Assembly (NCBI RefSeq): GCF_001750285.1
Contig: NZ_MAMP01000025.1
Coordinates: 1 to 64,000, forward strand
DNA: 64,000 bases
Source of the DNA: Domibacillus iocasae
GTDB taxonomy: Bacteria > Bacillota > Bacilli > Bacillales > Domibacillaceae
Direction of reading: 5' to 3'
The notes beneath the pieces were generated by a model. It did not search any database. It saw nothing but the letters and a program-made list of their open reading frames with translations, and was not told the origin of the DNA. The number at the start of each line of letters is the position of its first letter. The stretch's first letter is position 1. This document shows, piece after piece, positions 34,118 through 41,531 of this stretch. Both the position numbers and the translations under genes were made by a program.

Positions 34118-35131
34118 ATGGTTTACCGGCCCGTACGATATCCTTATTGGGCTATTGCTTTTCTAATTCTCGTGCTTACAAGCAACATGCTGCTCTACCG
34201 GCCGGCTGTTCAAGAATTTTTTTCAATCCAAATTGAAAGCGGCATTGCCATCGTTTCTCTTATTGATCTCGTGATCATAGCTCCTGTTATAGCTTATTTT
34301 GTATTTAACCTGTCCGTGAAACAAATGATTGGGCTGATGGTCACTGGACTGATCGCTGCAAGGTTGCTCATACCGGTTGAATATTTTGCTCCGTATAAAG
34401 GGATTTTATATGCAGGTATTGCAGCGGAGGGACTTTTGCTTGTCATGGAAGTTGGCCTGCTTTTTTATGTGCTGCGCAAAATACCGTTAATTCGGAAGAA
34501 AATGCGCGGAACAGCCGCTATCTATTCGATGCTCCCTGCAGTTGAAAAAGCAGCAGGAAATAATAAACTTGTCACTATTGTTGTATCTGAATTTTTGATG
34601 ATTTATTACGCATTTTTCGCATGGAGGAAAAAAGCGCCGTCACATGATGATGTTGTCACGATGCATATGAAAACGAGCGCGATCGCCATGAATATGATGC
34701 TCATCCATGCCATTGTTATTGAAACGATCGGTATTCACTGGTGGCTGCATGAAAAATCAATATGGATTTCTATCGTTTTACTTGTATTAAATGTATATTC
34801 TGTTATTTTCTTTCTAGCAGAAACACAAGTGATCGGGCTGAATCCTATTGAAATAAAAGAAGGAAAATTATACGCAGCGCAAGGGTTAACAAAATGTATT
34901 ATTGTTCCGCTTGAGAAGGTTAAAGAAGTAAAATGGGGCGCCAAACCGCATAAAGAAGTCCTGGAATTTATTTTGAAAGATTTTGAGCCTTTAGAAGTGC
35001 AAGTTGTTATTACACTCCGTGAACCGTTGGAAGCCACTATGTTTATGGGAAGCAAAAAAGCGGTAACAGAACTTGCACTGCGTGTAGACGAGCCGGAGAA
35101 ATTAAAACAGCTGCTTCAAAAAGAGATGTAA
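34118..35131 (+). CDS. Conserved polytopic membrane protein of unknown function
   Basis: A 337-residue protein with seven to eight membrane helices in the first 240 residues (examples YWAIAFLILVLTSNMLL and ILYAGIAAEGLLLVMEVGLL). A soluble C-terminal domain of about 90 residues follows, starting near GLNPIEIKEGKLYAAQGL. The tail resembles a PH-like beta domain (VPLEKVKEVKWGAKPHKEV) as found in several Bacillus membrane proteins. I do not recognise a function. The start has AGGGGAAG. A terminator follows at 35227. Confidence 0.75.
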   Translation: MVYRPVRYPYWAIAFLILVLTSNMLLYRPAVQEFFSIQIESGIAIVSLIDLVIIAPVIAYFVFNLSVKQMIGLMVTGLIAARLLIPVEYFAPYKGILYAGIAAEGLLLVMEVGLLFYVLRKIPLIRKKMRGTAAIYSMLPAVEKAAGNNKLVTIVVSEFLMIYYAFFAWRKKAPSHDDVVTMHMKTSAIAMNMMLIHAIVIETIGIHWWLHEKSIWISIVLLVLNVYSVIFFLAETQVIGLNPIEIKEGKLYAAQGLTKCIIVPLEKVKEVKWGAKPHKEVLEFILKDFEPLEVQVVITLREPLEATMFMGSKKAVTELALRVDEPEKLKQLLQKEM

Positions 35132-35226
35132 CGAGCACCTGCAGCGAGTATTTATCACTAGGACTTTAATATTCTTTGTAAGAAATGAACATAATTTAGG
35201 TTGTTTTATCGATAAAATTTACCATT

Positions 35227-35263
35227 AAACACCATGCGGTCATAGACTAAGCATGGTTTTTTT
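35227..35263 (+). terminator. Terminator after the membrane protein
   Basis: ACCATGC pairs with GCATGGT across a loop of about 15 nt, followed by seven T. Confidence 0.8.
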
Positions 35264-35335
35264 CTATTTAAAGAGGAAAAAGCGGCGTCGACAGCGAATT
35301 GAAAACAGGAAACAGGGGAATATGGAGAAAGAGGA

Positions 35336-36409
35336 GTGGGGCAATTGACAGGTATATTACCTGATCAAACCAATCAATACATCGCCGATGGGGAAAAGAT
35401 GTACCGTAATATAATCGATTATTCCGTGGAAACGACGGTTCTTCATTACGATTATAAGATTATTTATATTAACAAGTCAGGTGCCGATTTTTTCAGAACA
35501 TCAAAAGAAGCGCTTATGGACGTTGATGTTCTTTCCGTTTTTCAGCCGTCATCCCGTGAGATGATTAAAAAGCGTATTCAAGAATGCATGGCTGGCAATG
35601 AAATGGCACCGTCTATTGAAGAGAAAGTCATTCGGGCTGACGGCACAACCGTCGAAACCGAGCTTTACTGCCGCCCGGTCACATTCGGCGATCGAAAAGT
35701 GATACAAACGGTTTTTCGGGATATTTCCATACGCAAAGAAACGGAAAAAATATTGAACAACCGGGAGAAACTCGCTTCAATCGGTCAGATTGCAGCCGGC
35801 ATTGCGCATGAAGTGAAAAATCCACTGACAGCAGTAAAAGGGTTTTTGCAATTATTGAAAGAATCACATTCACATCCTTACTTGCAGACGATGGAAATTG
35901 AGCTGGACAAAGCTCTTTTGACGATGCAAAACTTATTGCAGGTATCGAAGCCGGATTTACAGGAAGAACCTCTCGTATCCATTGATTTTTGCAAGGAGCT
36001 GGAATCATTGATGCTTTTGTTTCAGGATAAACTGTATAACGTAGAAGTAGAAATGGACTTGCGCGATAGGGAAACCCGGGTTATTGGCAAAAAAAACCTG
36101 TTTTTGAAGGCGTTTTTTAATTTAATAAAAAATGCCTTGGAGGCCATTTCTGAAAAAGGGAAAATCAGAATTACTCATTATTGTGAGAATCAGTGGGTTC
36201 ATATTCAAATCACGGATACAGGAGTTGGAATTCCGAAAGAGAAGCTTAATATGCTCGGCACCCCTTTTTTTTCAAGCAAAATGGATGGAACCGGACTTGG
36301 CTTGACGCAGGTATACACAACCATACATGAACATGGCGGTCATATTTCAGTGGACAGCAAGTGTGGAGAAGGGACGACCTTTTATATCCGCTTGCCGGTT
36401 GCGGGGTAA
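35336..36409 (+). CDS. PAS-domain sensor histidine kinase (sporulation Kin-like)
   Basis: A 357-residue soluble kinase. A single PAS domain spans about residues 20-135 (YRNIIDYSVETTVLHYDYKI, then DISIRK at its end). HisKA follows with the phospho-accepting His158 in GIAHEVKNPLTAVKGFLQLL. The HATPase_c domain has NLIKNALEAI (N box), DTGVGIP (G1), and GTGLGLTQV (G2). No membrane helix is present, so it senses a cytoplasmic signal. No response regulator is adjacent. This orphan PAS-kinase layout is that of Bacillus KinA-KinE, which feed the Spo0F/Spo0A phosphorelay; that role is inference. Starts at GTG 35336 or TTG 35345 are both possible given GAGGAG between them. Confidence 0.88.
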   Translation: MGQLTGILPDQTNQYIADGEKMYRNIIDYSVETTVLHYDYKIIYINKSGADFFRTSKEALMDVDVLSVFQPSSREMIKKRIQECMAGNEMAPSIEEKVIRADGTTVETELYCRPVTFGDRKVIQTVFRDISIRKETEKILNNREKLASIGQIAAGIAHEVKNPLTAVKGFLQLLKESHSHPYLQTMEIELDKALLTMQNLLQVSKPDLQEEPLVSIDFCKELESLMLLFQDKLYNVEVEMDLRDRETRVIGKKNLFLKAFFNLIKNALEAISEKGKIRITHYCENQWVHIQITDTGVGIPKEKLNMLGTPFFSSKMDGTGLGLTQVYTTIHEHGGHISVDSKCGEGTTFYIRLPVAG

Positions 36410-36502
36410 TATAAAGGGAAACCTAAATGTTAATCAAAAAGGATGCAATGAACCTTCCGCTTTAGCTGGGGGACTGCCGGATTAAGAGTAAATGACTGTA
36501 AC

Positions 36503-36698
36503 CGTCCAAATCTAATTGGACGTTTCAGGCTGTTGACAAACGCCCGCTTTCGACGTCACTTGCCTTACGTGGATGCTCATGACCCCCAAAAGGTCACTCC
36601 GCTGCCCACCCGGCGGCGTTCCTGGAAAGACAAGCGTTTTCAATCAGCCTGCTTTCTGACTTTGTCTACACACTGAAACGTCCAAATCTAATTGGACG
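36503..36698 (-). repeat. Intergenic repeat type I, copy 2, with exact 20-bp flanking hairpins
   Basis: The core (36528-36671) is the reverse complement of the element at 31705-31838; shared blocks include GGCTGTTGACAAACG, GTCACTTGCC, ATGCTCATGACCC, CGGCGGCGTTCCTGGAAAGA and GACTTTGTCTACA. It is bracketed by identical palindromes CGTCCAAATCTAATTGGACG at 36503-36522 and 36679-36698. The right copy is followed by seven T and looks like a terminator for the kinase gene. The upstream gap 36410-36502 holds nothing I recognise. Confidence 0.85.
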
Positions 36699-36703
36699 TT
36701 TTT

Positions 36704-37363
36704 TTATTGACAGCCGTCTATGCCGCAGGATTGGCCATCCATCAGAAGTGTCACTTTTTTCTTTCGTTTTTTTCTTTCCTGTTCAATGATTTGCTCGAGT
36801 ACTTCTTTTGAGCGGATGCCAGACACCTTGGTATTTCCAATAATAAATGTCGGCACGGCTGTAATCTCTGCTTCATTGTAAGCATGATCCAGTGCTTTTT
36901 CATGAGCTTCTTTATACGTACGGTTTTTAATTGCTGCACGGTATGCCTCTTCATCCAAGCCAATTTCGCCGGCAAGCTCTGTCAGCACATCCACATTACC
37001 AATATCTTTTTGTTCCTGAAAAAAAGCGCGCAGCATCCGGTCGTTGTACTCAGTTCCTTTGCCGTTTGCTTTCGCAAATTGATAGCCTTCAAATGCAAGG
37101 TGCGTGTAAGGCTGAGGCGATACATTCGGCAGGACGATTGGAATCCCCATTTCTTTTGCGAGCGGGTATACGGACTGCTTCCATGTCGTCTGCAGGTAGC
37201 TGTCTTCCGGACGAAGTGTTTCATTTGGATACGGACGGAGTTCATATGGCATCCACTCGACTTCTATATCGTCTTTTCCTTCAATTGCCTCATAAAGCGG
37301 CTGCTCTGCCAAAAAACAAAATGGGCAGACATAATCGGAGTACACATTGATTTTTACAGTCAA
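36704..37363 (-). CDS. DsbA-family oxidoreductase (FrnE-like)
   Basis: A 219-residue DsbA/FrnE-type protein with the thioredoxin fold interrupted by a helical insert. The active site CPFC is at about residues 14-17 (SDYVCPFCFLAEQ), and the cis-Pro lies in ITAVPTFIIGN near 170. The C-terminus carries a second Cys pair (SCGIDGC). No signal peptide is seen, so it works in the cytosol. The start is taken as TTG at 37363 because AAAGGAGAGG lies before it and the product then starts MTVKINVYSDYVC like its relatives. The longer in-frame start at 37486 has no site. Confidence 0.87.
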   Translation of the reverse strand: MTVKINVYSDYVCPFCFLAEQPLYEAIEGKDDIEVEWMPYELRPYPNETLRPEDSYLQTTWKQSVYPLAKEMGIPIVLPNVSPQPYTHLAFEGYQFAKANGKGTEYNDRMLRAFFQEQKDIGNVDVLTELAGEIGLDEEAYRAAIKNRTYKEAHEKALDHAYNEAEITAVPTFIIGNTKVSGIRSKEVLEQIIEQERKKRKKKVTLLMDGQSCGIDGCQ

Positions 37364-37473
37364 AATGAACCTCTCCTTTTCTAATCCTTGCAGTTGATTA
37401 TATAGCGGCAGCGAGGATCCGTCTAACCATTTGCATAAAGAAAAAAGCTGCGCCCGAGGGACACAGTTTTTTC

Positions 37474-37575
37474 TTATTGGCTGCACAAGCCGCCGTAATT
37501 GGCCAATTTATCGCGCCATACTGGTATGAAAAGCTTGATAATGATACTAAGGAAGCCTTGAAACAACTTCATTGA
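37474..37575 (+). pseudogene. Possible 3' remnant of an unknown gene
   Basis: A short frame reads LLAAQAAVIGQFIAPYWYEK, then LDNDTKEALKQLH and a stop, with composition of a protein C-terminus. There is no start codon or ribosome binding site. I do not recognise the family with any confidence; it may be chance. Confidence 0.2.
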
Positions 37576-37618
37576 AAACTGCTGAAATGTTTTCTTTAAA
37601 TGCAAATTCCTGTTAAGA

Positions 37619-37634
37619 TGTTTCATGTGAAACA
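37619..37634. promoter_or_regulatory. parS-like 16-bp palindrome
   Basis: TGTTTCATGTGAAACA differs from the Bacillus parS consensus TGTTNCACGTGAAACA at one position (T for C at base 8). It is intergenic, in the 331-nt gap between the DsbA-like gene and the YiaA-like gene. A role in ParB loading and origin-region chromosome organisation is inference. Confidence 0.55.
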
Positions 37635-37694
37635 TTCAATAACCAAATGTATTTGTCAGTTACTTGCGCAGATTTTTTACGCGTGATTTCATGC

Positions 37695-37961
37695 TTATTC
37701 AGCAGGAGGTTTCATGCTTCCACGTCTTCTTTCTTCTTCTTCCGCAATAATTTCATTGTCTTCCGCATTATCACGTGTTACTTTTTGCGTTAAGATGGCA
37801 CCAACCGCCACAAGAATCATCACAGCAATGTAGTAACCTTTTTCATTCAGCTCCATGTCTGCATTGAAAAGTCCGATCGAAAACAAGGCAACCCCCGCCA
37901 CAAATGTAAAATAGGCCAAAAATGTAAAAGCGGGTGTATTTCTTCTCCGGTAGCGTTGCAT
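37695..37961 (-). CDS. YiaA/YiaB-family two-helix membrane protein
   Basis: An 88-residue protein with two membrane helices, about 11-31 (AFTFLAYFTFVAGVALFSIG) and 42-58 (YYIAVMILVAVGAILTQKV). The segment NTPAF before helix one and the K-x-x-R-D after helix two are typical of the yiaA/B family. The C-terminal tail is charged and probably cytoplasmic. Function is unknown. The ATG at 37961 has no strong ribosome binding site. Confidence 0.78.
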   Translation of the reverse strand: MQRYRRRNTPAFTFLAYFTFVAGVALFSIGLFNADMELNEKGYYIAVMILVAVGAILTQKVTRDNAEDNEIIAEEEERRRGSMKPPAE

Positions 37962-38102
37962 GCTAGTTCATCCCAATTTATGGAATTAGTACTAGATGCT
38001 AATACTGTACCATAATTTTCTGGAAAAGAATATTAATGTCATTATAAAGATAAAAATAACGTTGTGATAAGATAAAGCAAACAAAGTAAATGGGGTGGAA
38101 GA

Positions 38103-38771
38103 ATGAGTGATTTTTTAATTGAAAAACCTATACCATATTACGAGCAATTTTATCATTCCATTAAAAAAATGATTTTTGATGGAACATATAAGCCAGGTGA
38201 ACGCATTGTTGAAACGCAGCTTGCGAAGCAGTTTGGCGTAAGTAAAAGTCCGGTCCGGGAAGCCATTCGCCTGCTTGAAAAAGAAGGACTTGTTATAGTA
38301 GATGATAGGTCGAGAGTGATTGTATATGAACCAAGGATAAAAGACGTAGAAGACATTTACTTTTGCCGAATGGCGTTGGAATCATTTGCGGTTAATTTGA
38401 TGGTGAAAACAGCATCAGATCAAGAAGTAGAAGAAATTGAAAAAACGCTGGACGAAACAGAAAAAGCGATTCTTCAAGCAAAAGAACCCGCCGCAATTAT
38501 TGCATTAAACGGTCAATTCCATCGACTCATTGTTCAATTCACACAAAATAAACGTCTTCAAAAACAAGTAGACGATTTAAAATCTTTAACACAGTTTTAC
38601 CGTATTTTGAATTTCCAAAAACAAAATCGGGCCGAGATTATATTGCAGGAGCATCGTAGTATTTTCACTCATATAAAAAAACGGGATGAAGAAAAAGCAT
38701 CACAGGAAATGATTACTCATTTAGAGCACGATTTAATCCATTTGAAAAATATTCTAAAAAAAAGAACCTAA
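38103..38771 (+). CDS. GntR-family (FadR/FCD subfamily) transcriptional regulator
   Basis: A 222-residue regulator. The N-terminal winged helix spans about 10-75, with KPGERIVETQLAKQFGVSKS and PVREAIRLLEKEGLV. The helical FCD ligand-binding domain spans about 85-215; NGQFHRLIVQ supplies one of its metal-ligand histidines, and HRSIF and THLEHD supply two more. FCD regulators usually sense organic acids. It is followed by a short terminator and then a tartrate-dehydrogenase gene whose leader carries a perfect 12-bp palindrome, which makes that gene the likely target. Confidence 0.88.
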   Translation: MSDFLIEKPIPYYEQFYHSIKKMIFDGTYKPGERIVETQLAKQFGVSKSPVREAIRLLEKEGLVIVDDRSRVIVYEPRIKDVEDIYFCRMALESFAVNLMVKTASDQEVEEIEKTLDETEKAILQAKEPAAIIALNGQFHRLIVQFTQNKRLQKQVDDLKSLTQFYRILNFQKQNRAEIILQEHRSIFTHIKKRDEEKASQEMITHLEHDLIHLKNILKKRT

Positions 38772-38787
38772 ATGGGTTCTTTTTTAT
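38756..38787 (+). terminator. Terminator after the gntR-family gene
   Basis: AAAAGAACC pairs with GGGTTCTTTT around TAAAT, followed by T-rich sequence; it overlaps the last codons. Confidence 0.82.
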
Positions 38788-38829
38788 TGCTGTAAGTAGG
38801 TTCTTTTAGTAAACTAGAAAAAATGGTCG

Positions 38830-38841
38830 GCGGTCGACCGC
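38830..38841. promoter_or_regulatory. Perfect palindrome before the tartrate dehydrogenase gene
   Basis: GCGGTCGACCGC is a perfect 12-bp inverted repeat 16 nt upstream of the start codon. Its location after the GntR gene suggests an operator. Confidence 0.5.
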
Positions 38842-38857
38842 GTGAGGAGTGAGAGAT

Positions 38858-39916
38858 ATGAAACAGTTAAAAATAGCTAATATTCCTGGTGACGGTATTG
38901 GAAAAGAAGTAGTTGCAGCCGCCACAGATATTTTGAAAACGGTATCAGAAGTGCATGGAGGGCTGAAATTTGAATTTACGGAGTTTCAGTGGGATTGCCG
39001 ATACTATTTGGAGCATGGTGCAATGATGCCGGAGGATGGAATGGAGCGGCTTTCACAATTTGATGGTATTTTTCTCGGTGCGGTCGGCGATCCGAATCTT
39101 GTGCCGGATCATGTATCACTATGGGGCCTGCTTATTAAAATCCGCAGGGAGTTCGAACAGTCCATCAACCTTCGTCCGGCGAAAGTGATAAAGGGCATTC
39201 GCTCTCCACTTCTTAATCCGAAAGATTTCGATATTATGGTCGTCCGGGAAAACAGCGAAGGGGAGTACAGTTCAATTGGCGGCAGCATGTATCGGGGCGA
39301 CGATGAAATTGCCATTCAAAATGCAGTCTTTTCAAGAAAAGCAACCGAGCGTGCTATGCGTTTCGCATTTGAACTGGCAAAAAAACGGAACGGGCATGTT
39401 ACGAGTGCGACCAAATCAAACGGAATCATTTACTCGATGCCATTCTGGGACCGCGTATTTGAAGATGTAGCGAAGGACTATCCGGACATTCAAGCCGATT
39501 CACAGCATATTGATGCCTTGGCTGCTTTTTTTGTGACGCAGCCTGACCGGTTCGATGTCATTGTGGCGAGCAACTTATTCGGAGATATTTTAACCGATCT
39601 TGGTGCGGCGATTATGGGAAGCATTGGCATTGCGCCGGCTGCTAACATTAATGTGAATGGCAAATATCCATCGATGTTTGAACCGGTTCACGGCTCGGCA
39701 CCGGATATTGCCGGCAAAGGGGTCGCTAATCCAATCGGGCAAATTTGGACGGCGAAAATGATGCTTGATCATTTTGGTGAAGAAGAGTTAGGAAGTGTGC
39801 TGCTCAACACAATAGAAAGTGTGACAAACGACGGCTTTTTAACACGTGATATTGGCGGCAGACATACAACACAAGACGTAACAGATGAAATTATTGCCCG
39901 GCTGAAAAAGAACTAA
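38858..39916 (+). CDS. Tartrate dehydrogenase/decarboxylase (YcsA-like)
   Basis: A 352-residue isopropylmalate-dehydrogenase-fold oxidoreductase. It opens IANIPGDGIGKEVV; NLRPAKVIKG and MVVRENSEGEYSS cover the substrate loop with the Glu-Asn-Ser-Glu of tartrate/malate dehydrogenases. ASNLFGDILTDLGAAIMGSI provides the metal-binding Asp residues and EPVHGSAPDIAGKG the NAD site. It resembles B. subtilis YcsA, so tartrate or D-malate is the likely substrate; D-malate dehydrogenase is a real alternative. The ATG at 38858 follows GAGGAGTGAGAG; a GTG at 38849 is possible. The GntR gene upstream probably regulates it. Confidence 0.87.
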   Translation: MKQLKIANIPGDGIGKEVVAAATDILKTVSEVHGGLKFEFTEFQWDCRYYLEHGAMMPEDGMERLSQFDGIFLGAVGDPNLVPDHVSLWGLLIKIRREFEQSINLRPAKVIKGIRSPLLNPKDFDIMVVRENSEGEYSSIGGSMYRGDDEIAIQNAVFSRKATERAMRFAFELAKKRNGHVTSATKSNGIIYSMPFWDRVFEDVAKDYPDIQADSQHIDALAAFFVTQPDRFDVIVASNLFGDILTDLGAAIMGSIGIAPAANINVNGKYPSMFEPVHGSAPDIAGKGVANPIGQIWTAKMMLDHFGEEELGSVLLNTIESVTNDGFLTRDIGGRHTTQDVTDEIIARLKKN

Positions 39917-39935
39917 CAAAGGAATTGAAAATGAG

Positions 39936-39980
39936 GGAGCTGTAGCAGAAAAATCTTATTTTTCGCGCAGCTCTTTTTTT
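39936..39980 (+). terminator. Terminator after the tartrate dehydrogenase gene
   Basis: GAGCTG and CAGCTC form the base and GAAAAAT/ATTTTTC the top of a hairpin, followed by seven T. Confidence 0.85.
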
Positions 39981-40028
39981 GTTTTTGCTAAAATGGGAAG
40001 ATGGGTATAAAAGGCTGGAGATGAATAG

Positions 40029-40769
40029 ATGATTATTATATTAACAATGTTTTTGCTCGGCATGCTGTTCGGTTTTATCGGTGCAGGCGGCGCGGGGTTT
40101 GTTATTGCTGTACTGACGGTGTTTTTTAGTGTGCCGATTCATATGGCACTTGGCACGTCGCTGGCAGCAATGGCGTTTACTAGTGTATCGGGGGCATACA
40201 GCCATTACCGAGAAGGAAATACACATTTAAAAATAGGCTTGATCGTCGGCGGATTTGCGGCGGCTGGTTCGTTTGGCGGGGCTAAGCTGGCAGCGGTCAT
40301 ACCAGGTGGATCGTTGCATTGGCTCACAGCGGGTATGCTGTTCTTGTCAGCTTTTTTACTGTTTGTTAAATTGTTTTTCTTGAAGGATACATCAAAGCTT
40401 ATAGATGAAAAAAATCATATCATTTGGATGAAGAGTATTTTCTTGGGGTTGCTTGCAGGTGTGCTGTCTGGCACATTTGGCATCGGATCTGCTCCTTTTA
40501 TTCAAATTGGCTTAATGATTTTACTAAATTTAACGATTCGGCAGTCAGTCGGAACAACAATGCTCGTCATTGTTCCGCTTGCGATTGGCGGCGGGATTGG
40601 TTATTTTTCCGAAGGATTTATTGACTTTTTCTTATTGTTGAAGGTGCTGATTGGCACCGCATGCGGCGCATACCTTGGGGCAAAATTTACGAATATTGTG
40701 CCAAAGCCGGTACTGAAATCGGCTATTATTTTAACGCCGACAGCAGCAGCTGTTTTATTGCTTTTTTAA
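40029..40769 (+). CDS. TSUP-family (TauE/SafE) anion transporter
   Basis: A 246-residue membrane protein with about eight helices, of the sulfite-exporter TauE/SafE family. The N-terminus MLFGFIGAGGAGFVIAVLTV and the mid-repeat GLLAGVLSGTFGIGSAPFIQ are the two G-x-x-x-G-x-G-G/S signatures of the internally duplicated fold. The substrate may be a sulfur-containing or organic anion. It starts with ATG after GGAGATGAA. It follows the tartrate dehydrogenase gene but is separated by a terminator. Confidence 0.87.
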   Translation: MIIILTMFLLGMLFGFIGAGGAGFVIAVLTVFFSVPIHMALGTSLAAMAFTSVSGAYSHYREGNTHLKIGLIVGGFAAAGSFGGAKLAAVIPGGSLHWLTAGMLFLSAFLLFVKLFFLKDTSKLIDEKNHIIWMKSIFLGLLAGVLSGTFGIGSAPFIQIGLMILLNLTIRQSVGTTMLVIVPLAIGGGIGYFSEGFIDFFLLLKVLIGTACGAYLGAKFTNIVPKPVLKSAIILTPTAAAVLLLF

Positions 40770-40892
40770 AAAAATAAAATGAAGCTTCTTGTTGTCGTGA
40801 GCGAAATAATAGCGGCCTGAATTAAGCTGGGATATAATGAAGATACATAGTTTAAGAGTTAAAACTATTGCTCATTTTCGGGGCTTATAAAA

Positions 40893-41046
40893 CTCCAAAG
40901 GGGAGTAGCTTACAGTTAAGTCGACAATACGTGGTTTTTTGGCCGCCGGCTTGACTGGCAACAAGTATGTTGTTTGCGAGACCTTTGCCTGCGTGGAAAA
41001 GGATAATAGATGAAAAAACCTTTGCCTGCGCGGTAAAGGTTTTTTG
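40893..41046 (+). ncRNA. yybP-ykoY manganese riboswitch with terminator
   Basis: The aptamer (about 40893-40990) has the conserved CAAAGGGGAGTAGC at 40896-40909 and GCGAGACCTTTGCC at 40976-40989, with the two P1 arms pairing. The family senses Mn2+ and usually turns on exporters. A terminator follows: AAAAAACCTTT pairs with AAAGGTTTTTT (41014-41046). The 13-mer ACCTTTGCCTGCG occurs twice, in the aptamer's 3' arm (40981) and in the terminator's 5' arm (41019), as expected for a switch between competing pairings. A TATAAT at 40833-40838 may be the -10. Confidence 0.92.
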
Positions 41047-41130
41047 TTTATGAAAAAGGAGTGTTTACGATCTGATATTCAGCTGATTTTTGATGATGAA
41101 TATTATTTTGAAGGGAAGAACGAGTAAGAA

Positions 41131-41298
41131 TTGGACATAGACAGGCGAAAAAAATTATTATTTTTTGTCACGTTTTTAGTAACAGTTAAATTATATGCGG
41201 TGGGTATTATCACGCTGGATCCGCAAAATCCACCGCGAAGCTTAACAATCAGCTCACCGCAGTCCGTTGTGGCTGAAAAGGGCTATTATATGATGTGA
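41131..41298 (+). CDS. Small membrane ORF under the Mn riboswitch (55 aa)
   Basis: A TTG at 41131 opens 55 codons. After a basic MDIDRRKK comes one membrane helix (LLFFVTFLVTVKLYAVGIITL, with residues about 9-29 split by K) and a polar tail rich in Pro and Ser (DPQNPPRSLTISSPQS). It is the largest frame between the riboswitch and the terminator at 41306. The same frame is open upstream from an ATG at 41050 for 25 codons (MKKECLRSDIQLIFDDEYYF and five more), broken by a TAA at 41125. The two may thus be one 83-residue gene with a nonsense codon. No ribosome binding site is well placed before TTG. No known Mn exporter is present. Confidence 0.35.
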   Translation: MDIDRRKKLLFFVTFLVTVKLYAVGIITLDPQNPPRSLTISSPQSVVAEKGYYMM

Positions 41299-41305
41299 AG
41301 ATAAG

Positions 41306-41330
41306 CTGGCGGGATGTCCCGCCAGTTTTT
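41306..41330 (+). terminator. Terminator closing the Mn-riboswitch transcript
   Basis: CTGGCGGG pairs with CCCGCCAG around ATGT, followed by TTTTT. Confidence 0.92.
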
Positions 41331-41404
41331 CAGCTCTTTATCAGCTTTGAAAAAAGCTGGGCAAAAAGTGGTCCATGAAATATAATAAAAGTACGAAATA
41401 ATCT

Positions 41405-41531
41405 GAAAAAGGCAAACTTCTCCGAAAGGAAAGGACGCAAAGCCGTGGGCCTAAACGCTGGAAAGCGTATGGTTGTCAGGCTGCCAGGCTCTCATTCTGT
41501 GAGTCCCGGCTGACAGAATGGAGGGCTTTTT
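41405..41531 (+). ncRNA. Cyclic di-GMP-I riboswitch
   Basis: The aptamer shows all GEMM-I landmarks: GGCAAAC (41411), the GAAA tetraloop in CCGAAAGG, GGACGCAAAGCC, GGCCTAA, the receptor TATGG, and TTGTCAGGCTGCC closing P1 near 41485. The expression platform is readable. AGGCTCTCATTCTGT (41486-41500) can pair with ACAGAATGGAGGGCT (41513-41527), followed by TTTT and the start codon. That stem buries the GGAGGG ribosome binding site. TGTCAG (41474-41479), part of the aptamer, can instead pair with CTGACA (41510-41515) and open the terminator. Ligand binding should therefore turn the gene off; this direction is inference. Confidence 0.9.

Noticed and set aside
36884-37384. 166-codon plus-strand frame opposite the DsbA-like gene
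   Set aside because: Cys-, Phe- and Ile-rich translation with no motif; the minus frame has CPFC and a ribosome binding site.
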